From positions 62,001-126,000 of the forward strand of contig CACNSR010000005.1 of NCBI GenBank assembly GCA_902623175.1: 64,000 nucleotides of DNA, given 5' to 3'. Below the pieces are notes generated by a model. It searched no databases. It had not been told where the DNA came from and saw only the letters and a list, made by a program, of their open reading frames with translations. This document shows positions 63,445-64,000 of this stretch, piece after piece. The stretch comes from Halieaceae bacterium. GTDB lineage: Bacteria > Pseudomonadota > Gammaproteobacteria > Pseudomonadales > Halieaceae. Numbering within the stretch: the stretch's first letter is position 1; every line of letters begins with the position of its first letter. Position numbers and translations under genes: made by a program.

Positions 63445-64000
63445 TAGTTCTCCTGGGTAGCGGTCTGACTAATGAGCCGAGTGGGCGGGCCCACCGAGAG
63501 TTTGCGGCTAATCGCGCGTAGGCTTTCTCGTAACGCGGTTGCGCCCGAGAGCTCGGATATATCAGCCCAGTCAGATAACGACGCCGCGAGCGCCGTGTCC
63601 TGCCCCTTGTTTTTTAATATTGTGTCTGCGGCATGGAGTGTCTCATAAAGTGCCTCAAGCGTCTGATATTGCTCGTGATGGCCGCGCAACCACTGATCCA
63701 GGTACGCAAGGCTAACCGTTGGCTCCGAGGGCCAGGTGACAGGAAACTGTTGCTGCGGATTGAATAACCCGCCCTGATTGGCCATCTCGGCCGCGGCGAT
63801 TTCATTGGCGCTCAGATGCTCGCTGGGTGTGAGTGCGAATACGTCGATACCGCGGATGATTTCGGTGCCATATATCCGCCCTTGATACCAGTAGGTCGAC
63901 CAGTAGCCGCCGGTAACAAGGTCAGTGCCGTCGATCGGACCACGATCAAAGTAGGCTATCTCAATGGGGTTGGCGGAGTTGGTGAAGTCGATGATTGAGA
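63444..64000 (-). CDS. LVIVD-repeat-like protein, 5' end outside window
   Basis: The frame continues to the right edge with no in-frame stop, so at least 184 codons are visible. It reads DFTNSANPIEIAYFDRG, GGYWSTYWYQGRIYGTEIIRGIDVFALTP and NEIAAAEMANQ, the C-terminal pattern of LVIVD-repeat secreted proteins (beta-propeller-like). The ending (AISRKLSVGPPTRLISQTATQEN) is soluble. It is translationally coupled to the BCCT gene through TAATG. Function unknown; the family is often found near transporters in marine bacteria. Confidence 0.82.
   Translation of the reverse strand, partial: SIIDFTNSANPIEIAYFDRGPIDGTDLVTGGYWSTYWYQGRIYGTEIIRGIDVFALTPSEHLSANEIAAAEMANQGGLFNPQQQFPVTWPSEPTVSLAYLDQWLRGHHEQYQTLEALYETLHAADTILKNKGQDTALAASLSDWADISELSGATALRESLRAISRKLSVGPPTRLISQTATQEN

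Noticed and set aside
1-64000. tRNA, rRNA, CRISPR, IS or phage genes
   Set aside because: No cloverleaf, repeat-spacer array, transposase or integrase motif was seen on reading both strands.

Overview
The window looks like chromosomal DNA of an aerobic, probably marine, gammaproteobacterium. The gene set fits the Cellvibrionales/Halieaceae (OM60-NOR5) type of organism: several TonB-dependent receptors, an aa3-like cytochrome oxidase, many FAD and SDR oxidoreductases, malonyl-CoA decarboxylase, a BCCT transporter and lipoprotein peptidases. That placement is an inference from gene content; there is no rRNA or other phylogenetic marker. No tRNA, rRNA, CRISPR array, phage gene or insertion sequence was seen.

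Layout. (1) 1-2.7 kb: the C-terminal nine tenths of an RND efflux permease, ending at a clear bidirectional terminator. (2) 2.8-20.5 kb: an accessory catabolic region. It holds two TonB-dependent receptors, a TetR regulator, an FMN split-barrel protein, a VOC protein, two SDRs, a Baeyer-Villiger-type monooxygenase, an aldehyde dehydrogenase, an aromatic-acid-type MFS carrier, a nitrilase-fold protein without its catalytic cysteine, and a second flavin monooxygenase. By eye the 11.7-20.5 kb part is richer in A+T and in AGA/ATA codons than what follows, and it contains a long non-coding gap and a gene remnant. The set suggests uptake of a hydrophobic or cyclic carbonyl compound followed by oxygen insertion and oxidation to an acid; the substrate is unknown. 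(3) 20.6-25.7 kb: serine and redox housekeeping (TrpB2, SdaA, DsbB, a GNAT). (4) 25.9-33.6 kb: a cytochrome oxidase locus: di-haem subunit II, subunit I, two different subunit III proteins, subunit IV, a previously unlisted 52-residue membrane protein, Sco and haem O synthase. (5) 33.6-39.8 kb: a lipoprotein amidohydrolase, then GlpD, an alkyl-DHAP-synthase-like flavoprotein and an FGGY kinase in a tight operon. (6) 39.9-50.5 kb: gamma-glutamyltransferase, PhyH dioxygenase, isoaspartyl peptidase/asparaginase, two alpha/beta-hydrolase-fold proteins, VOC, MFS and an M13 peptidase. (7) 50.6-59.1 kb: acyl-CoA synthetase, amidase, SDR remnant, thiolase with a non-AUG start, AhpD-like protein, MFS, malonyl-CoA decarboxylase. 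(8) 59.3-64 kb: sodium/sugar symporter plus glucokinase, BCCT carrier, and the tail of an LVIVD-repeat-like protein running off the right edge.

The most notable points are three enzyme-fold proteins with substituted signature residues (nitrilase Cys to Ala, BVMO fingerprint His to Leu, alpha/beta hydrolase Ser to His), the GlpD / alkyl-DHAP-synthase-like / FGGY kinase operon, the unusual oxidase locus, and the thiolase whose only well-placed start codon is AUC. No search tool was available, so all family names come from motif reading.
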